Shown here: in pieces, positions 58,501 through 64,000 of the stretch
Numbering within the stretch: position 1 is the stretch's first letter
How the letters are laid out: each line of letters begins with the position of its first letter
DNA from: Aulostomus chinensis
Lineage: Eukaryota; Chordata; Actinopteri; Syngnathiformes; Aulostomidae
Direction of reading: 5' to 3'
Assembly (NCBI GenBank): GCA_037954235.1
Contig: JBBMOA010000001.1
Location: 34,386,074-34,450,073 of the forward strand
Length of the DNA: 64,000 nt
Notes under the pieces: model-generated
What the model saw: the letters and a program-made list of their open reading frames with translations, nothing else
What the model was told of the DNA's origin: nothing
Databases searched by the model: none
Program-made: the position numbers and the translations under genes

Positions 58501-59816
58501 TATCATTTTGCGGTTCGTAGCAACTCTCACCACATCACTGTAGCATCATTTTGAGGTTCGTAGCAACTCTCACCACATCACTGTAGCATAATTTCTTAGG
58601 TTTGTCGCAACTCTCATGACATCACTGTAGCATCATTTTGAGGTTCGTAGCAACTCTCACCACATCACTGTAGCATCATTTCTTCGGTAAATAGCAACCC
58701 TCATTACATCACTGTTGCATCATTTTGAGGTTCGTAGCAACTCTCACTACATCATTGTAGCATAATTTCTTAGGGAAGTAGCAACTCTCATTACACCGCT
58801 TTAGCATTATTTTGAAATTACTATCAACTCTCATTACATCACTGTAGCATCACTTCTTAGGTTCGTAGCAACTCTCACTACATCACTGTCGCATCATTTT
58901 GAGATTCGTAGCAACTCTCACCACATCACTGTCGCATCATTTTGAGGTTCGTAGCAACTCTCACCACATCACTGTAGCATCACTTCTTAGGTTTGTAGCA
59001 ACTCTCATTACATCACTTTAGCATCATTTTGAGGATAGTAGCAACTCTCACGACATTACTTTAGCATCGTTTTGAGATTCGTAGCAACTCTCACCACATC
59101 ACTGTGGCATCATTTCTTAGGTAAATAGCAACCCTCATTACATCACTGTAGCATCATTTTGAGGTTCGTAGCAACTCTCACCACATCACTGTAGCATCAT
59201 TTCTTAGGTAAATAGCAACCCTCATTACATCACTGTAGCATCATTTTGCGGTTCGTAGCAACTCTCACCACATCACTGTAGCATCATTTTGAGATTCGTA
59301 GCAACTCTCACCACATCACTAGAGCATCATTTCTTAGGTAAATAGCAACCCTCATTATATCACTGTAGTATCATTTTGCGGTTCGTAGCAACTTTCACCA
59401 CATCACTGTAGCATCATTTCTTAGGTAAATAGCAACCCTCATTATATCACTGTAGTATCATTTTGCGGTTCGTAGCAACTCTCACCACATCACTGTAGCA
59501 TCATTTTGAGGTTCGTAGCAACTCTCACCACATCACTGTAGCATAATTTCTTAGGTAAATAGCAACCCTCATTACATCACTGTATTATCATTTTGAGGTT
59601 CGTAGCAACTCTCACCACATCACTGTAGCATCATTTCTTAGGGAAGTAGCAACTCTCATTACACCGCTTTAGTATTATTTTGAAATTACTATCAACTCTC
59701 ACCACATCACTGTAGCATCACTTCTTAGGTTTGTAGCAACTCTCATTACATCACTTTAGAATCATTTCGAGGTTCGTAGCAACTCTCACGACATCACTGT
59801 CGCATCATTTTGAGAT
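55544..59816 (-). repeat. higher-order segment H, copy 2 (4.27 kb)
   Basis: Partner of 43831-48103. The very low divergence over about 98 monomers implies a recent block duplication or conversion, or an assembly duplication. Parts of H recur again near 60590-61330 and 61330-62520. Confidence 0.9.
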
Positions 59817-61225
59817 TCGTAGCAACTCTCACCACATCACTGTAGCATCATTTCTTAGGTAAATAGCAACCCTCATTACATCACTGTTGCATCATTTTGA
59901 GGTTCGTAGCAACTCTCACTACATCATTGTAGCATCATTTCTTAGGGAAGTAGCAACTCTCATTACACCGCCTTAGCATTATTTTGAAATTACTATCAAC
60001 TCTCACCACATCACTGTAGCATCACTTCTTAGGTTTGTAGCAACTCTCATTACATCACTTTAGCATCATTTGGAGATTCCTAGCAACTCTCACGACATTA
60101 CTGTAGCATGATTTTGAGATTAGTAGCAACTCTCATTACATCACTGTAGCATCACTTCTTAGGTTCGTAGCAACTCTCACTACATCACTGTCGCATCATT
60201 TTGAGATTCGTAGCAACTCTCACCACATCACTGTCGCATCATTTTGAGGTTCGTAGCAACTCTCACCACATCACTGTAGCATCACTGCTTAGGTTTGTAG
60301 CAACTCTCATTACATCACTTTAACATCATTTTGAGGATAGTAGCAACTCTCACGACATTACTTTAGCATCATTTTGAGATTCATAGCAACTCTCATTACA
60401 TCACTGTAGCATCATTTTGAAATTCGTAGCAACTCTCACCACATCAATGTAGCATCATTTCTTAGGTAAATAGCAACCCTCATTATATCACTGGAGCATC
60501 ATTTTGCGGTTCGTAGCAACTCTCACTACATCACTGTAGCATCACTTCTTAGGTTTGTCGCAACTCTCATTACATCACTTTAGCATCATTTTGAGATTGG
60601 TAGCAACTCTCACGACATTACTGTCGCATCATTTTGAGATTCGTAGCAACTCTCACCACATCACTGTAGCATCATTTTGAGGTTCATAGCAACTCTCACC
60701 ACATCACTGTGGCATCATTTCTTAGGTAAATAGCAACCCTCATTACATCACTGTACCATCATTTTGAGGTTCGTAGCAACTCTCACCACATCACTGTTGC
60801 ATCATTTCCTAGGGAAGTAGCAACTCTCATTACACCGCTTTAGCATTATTTTGAAATTGCTATCAACTCTCACTACATCACTGTAGCATCACTTCTTAGG
60901 TTTGTCGCAACTATCATTACATCACTTTAGCATCATTTTGAGGATCGTAGCAACTCTCACCACATCACTGTAGCATCATTTTGAGGTTCGTAGCAACTCT
61001 CACCACATCACTGTAGCATCATTTCTTAGGTTTGTAGCTACTCTCATTACATCACTTTAGAATCATTTTGAGGATCGTAGCAACTCTCACCACATCACTG
61101 TAGCATCATTTCTTAGGAAAGTAACAACTCTCATTGCATCACTTTAGCGTGATTTTGAAATTACTATCAACTCTCACGACATCACTGTAGCATCATTTTG
61201 AGGTTCGTAGCATCTCTCACCACAT

Positions 61226-63829
61226 AACTGTAGCATCATTTCTTAGGTAAATAGCAACTCTCACCACATCACTGTAGCATCATTTCTTAGGTAAATAGCA
61301 ACCCTCATTACATCACTGTAGCATCATTTTGAGGTTCGTAGCAACTCTCACCACATCACTGTAGCATCATTTCTTAGGTAAATAGCAACCGTCATTACAT
61401 CACTTTTGCATCATTTTGAGGTTCGTAGCAACTCTCACTCCATCATTGTAGCATCATTTCTTCGGGAAGTAGGAACTCTCATTACACCGCTTTAGCATTA
61501 TTTTGAAATTACTATCAACTCTCACCACATCACTGTAGCATCATTTTGAGGTTCGTAGAAACTCTCACCACATCACTGTCGCATCATTTCTTAGGTTTGT
61601 AGCAACTCTCGTTATATCACTGTAGCATCATTTTGAAATTCGTAGCAACTCTCACCACATCACTGTAGCATCATTTCTTAGGTAAATAGCAACCCTCATC
61701 ATATCACTGGAGCATCATTTTGCGGTTCGTAGCAACTCTCACTACATCACTGTAGCATCACTTCTTAGGTTTGTCGCAACTCTCATTACATCACTTTAGC
61801 ATCATTTTGAAGATCGTAGCAACTCTCACTACATCACTGTTGCATCATTTTGAGGATAGTAGCAACTCTCACGACATTACTTTAGCATCATTTTGAGATT
61901 CGTAGCAACTCTCATTACATCACTGAAGCATCATTTTGAGGTTCGTAGCAACTCTCACCACATCACTGTAGCATCATTTCTTAGGAAAATAGCAACCCTC
62001 ATTACATCACTGTAGCATCATTTTGAGGTTCGTAGCAACGCTCACTACATCAGTGTCGCATCATTTCTTAGGGAAGTAGCAACTCTCATTACACTGCTTT
62101 AGCATTATTTTGAAATTACTATCAACTCTCACCACATCACTGTAGCATCACTTCTTAGGTTTTTAGCAACTCTCATTACATCACTTTAGCATCATTTTGA
62201 GATTCGTTGCAACTCTCACGACATTACTGTCGCATCATTTTGAGATTAGTAGCAACTCTCATTACATCACTGTAGCATCACTTCTTAGGTTCGTAGCAAC
62301 TCTCACTACATCACTGTCGCATCATTTTGAGATTCGTAGCAACTCTCACCACATCACTGTCGCATCATTTTGAGGTTCGTAGCAACTCTCACCACATCAC
62401 TGTAGCATCACTTCTTAGGTTTGTAGCAACTCTCATTACATCACTTTAGCATCATTTTGAGGATAGTAGCAACTCTCACGACATTACTTTAGCATCGTTT
62501 TGAGATTCGTAGCAACTCTCATTACATCACTGTAGCATCATTTCTTAGGTAAATAGCAACTCTCACCACATCACTGTAGCATCATTTCTTAGGTAAATAG
62601 CAACCCTCATTACATCACTGTAGCATCATTTTGAGGTTCGTAGCAACTCTCACCACATCACTGTAGCATCATTTCTTAGGTAAATAGCAACCGTCATTAC
62701 ATCACTTTTGCATCATTTTGAGGTTCGTAGCAACTCTCACTCCATCATTGTAGCATCATTTCTTCGGGAAGTAGGAACTCTCATTACACCGCTTTAGCAT
62801 TATTTTGAAATTACTATCAACTCTCACCACATCACTGTAGCATCATTTTGAGGTTCGTAGAAACTCTCACCACATCACTGTCGCATCATTTCTTAGGTTT
62901 GTAGCAACTCTCGTTATATCACTGTAGCATCATTTTGAAATTCGTAGCAACTCTCACCACATCACTGTAGCATCATTTCTTAGGTAAATAGCAACCCTCA
63001 TCATATCACTGGAGCATCATTTTGCGGTTCGTAGCAACTCTCACTACATCACTGTAGCATCACTTCTTAGGTTTGTCGCAACTCTCATTACATCACTTTA
63101 GCATCATTTTGAAGATCGTAGCAACTCTCACTACATCACTGTTGCATCATTTTGAGGATAGTAGCAACTCTCACGACATTACTTTAGCATCATTTTGAGA
63201 TTCGTAGCAACTCTCATTACATCACTGAAGCATCATTTTGAGGTTCGTAGCAACTCTCACCACATCACTGTAGCATCATTTCTTAGGAAAATAGCAACCC
63301 TCATTACATCACTGTAGCATCATTTTGAGGTTCGTAGCAACGCTCACTACATCAGTGTCGCATCATTTCTTAGGGAAGTAGCAACTCTCATTACACTGCT
63401 TTAGCATTATTTTGAAATTACTATCAACTCTCACCACATCACTGTAGCATCACTTCTTAGGTTTTTAGCAACTCTCATTACATCACTTTAGCATCATTTT
63501 GAGATTCGTTGCAACTCTCACGACATTACTGTCGCATCATTTTGAGATTAGTAGCAACTCTCATTACATCACTGTAGCATCACTTCTTAGGTTCGTAGCA
63601 ACTCTCACTACATCACTGTCGCATCATTTTGAGATTCGTAGCAACTCTCACCACATCACTGTCGCATCATTTTGAGGTTCGTAGCAACTCTCACCACATC
63701 ACTGTAGCATCACTTCTTAGGTTTGTAGCAACTCTCATTACATCACTTTAGCATCATTTTGAGGATAGTAGCAACTCTCACGACATTACTTTAGCATCGT
63801 TTTGAGATTCGTAGCAACTCTCATTACAT
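61226..63829 (-). repeat. 1,302-bp tandem dimer (30 monomers per unit)
   Basis: 61226-62527 and 62528-63829 are head-to-tail copies (for example GGGAAGTAGGAACTCTC with AAGTAGG at 61467 and 62769). They look identical over nearly all of their length. The unit also resembles 57079-58270 and 45370-46560. Confidence 0.88.
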
Positions 63830-64000
63830 CACTGTAGCATCATTTCTTAGGTAAATAGCAACCCTCATTACATCACTGTAGCATCATTTTGAGATTCGTA
63901 GCAACTCTCACCACATCACTGTAGCATCATTTCTTAGGTAAATAGCAACCCTCATTATATCACTGTAGTATCATTTTGCGGTTCGTAGCAACTCTCACCA

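Larger units (their letters stand above)
35071..64000 (-). repeat. satellite block 2, units of 43-44 bp (inverted relative to block 1)
   Basis: At least 28.9 kb and running off the window. The plus strand reads CATCATTTTGAGGTTCGTAG with 'CAACTCTCACCACATCACTG'. This is the reverse complement of the block 1 unit, hence the minus label. Two main monomer classes alternate: the 43-bp form just given, and a 44-bp form with TTTCTTAGGTAAATAGCAAC. The second form and a TTTTGAAATTACTATCAACT form are not seen in block 1. Units are more alike than in block 1 and are arranged in higher-order groups listed below. No gene, RNA gene or unique insertion was found inside. Confidence 0.97.

Noticed and set aside
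16182..64000. CRISPR-like direct repeats
   Set aside because: The units are contiguous 43-44-bp satellite monomers with graded divergence and no unique spacers, in a eukaryotic context with no cas genes.

Overview
The window looks like nuclear DNA of a teleost fish, probably a percomorph. I infer this from eukaryotic tRNA genes, intron-split laminin-type exons with GT/AG borders, and dispersed repeats and LINE, LTR and hAT pieces of the kinds common in fish. Nothing prokaryotic is visible. There is no complete gene whose function I can name.

Layout. (1) 1-14.7 kb is a gene-poor mosaic. It holds seven tRNA genes or relics: Leu-UAG, Lys-UUU, Phe relic, Glu-CUC, Leu-AAG, initiator-Met relic and Ala relic. 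It also holds LINE pieces, dispersed fish repeats and three pairs of paralogous blocks (761-2643 against 8786-14247) in the same order and orientation, which look like an old tandem duplication later broken up by insertions. The only long convincing reading frame is a minus-strand exon at 7027-8577. It encodes a coiled-coil protein with a polymorphic-looking 12-residue acidic repeat and a hydrophobic C-terminus. (2) 14.69-16.17 kb looks like a solo LTR of about 1.48 kb. (3) 16.18-30.03 kb is satellite block 1, with units of about 43 bp. (4) 30.03-35.07 kb is a non-satellite island. It carries six minus-strand exons of a laminin alpha chain (alpha-3/alpha-5 type short arm), most with one-base frame breaks, a 65-bp minisatellite in one intron, a 43-bp minisatellite of unrelated sequence, the 5' end of a DNA transposon, and a decayed hAT/ZBED gene cut off at the next satellite edge. 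(5) 35.07-64.0 kb is satellite block 2. It is the same satellite family in the opposite orientation, with nested higher-order duplications including a nearly identical 4.27-kb segment 11,713 bp away and a 1,302-bp tandem dimer. It runs off the window end.

The most noteworthy structure is the pair of inverted satellite blocks, about 43 kb in all, around a broken laminin gene. The block edges coincide with truncated mobile elements. The blocks use different monomer subtypes, and block 2 shows recent large-scale homogenisation. I found no defence system, CRISPR array or operon. Database names and identities given here come from reading, not from searches.
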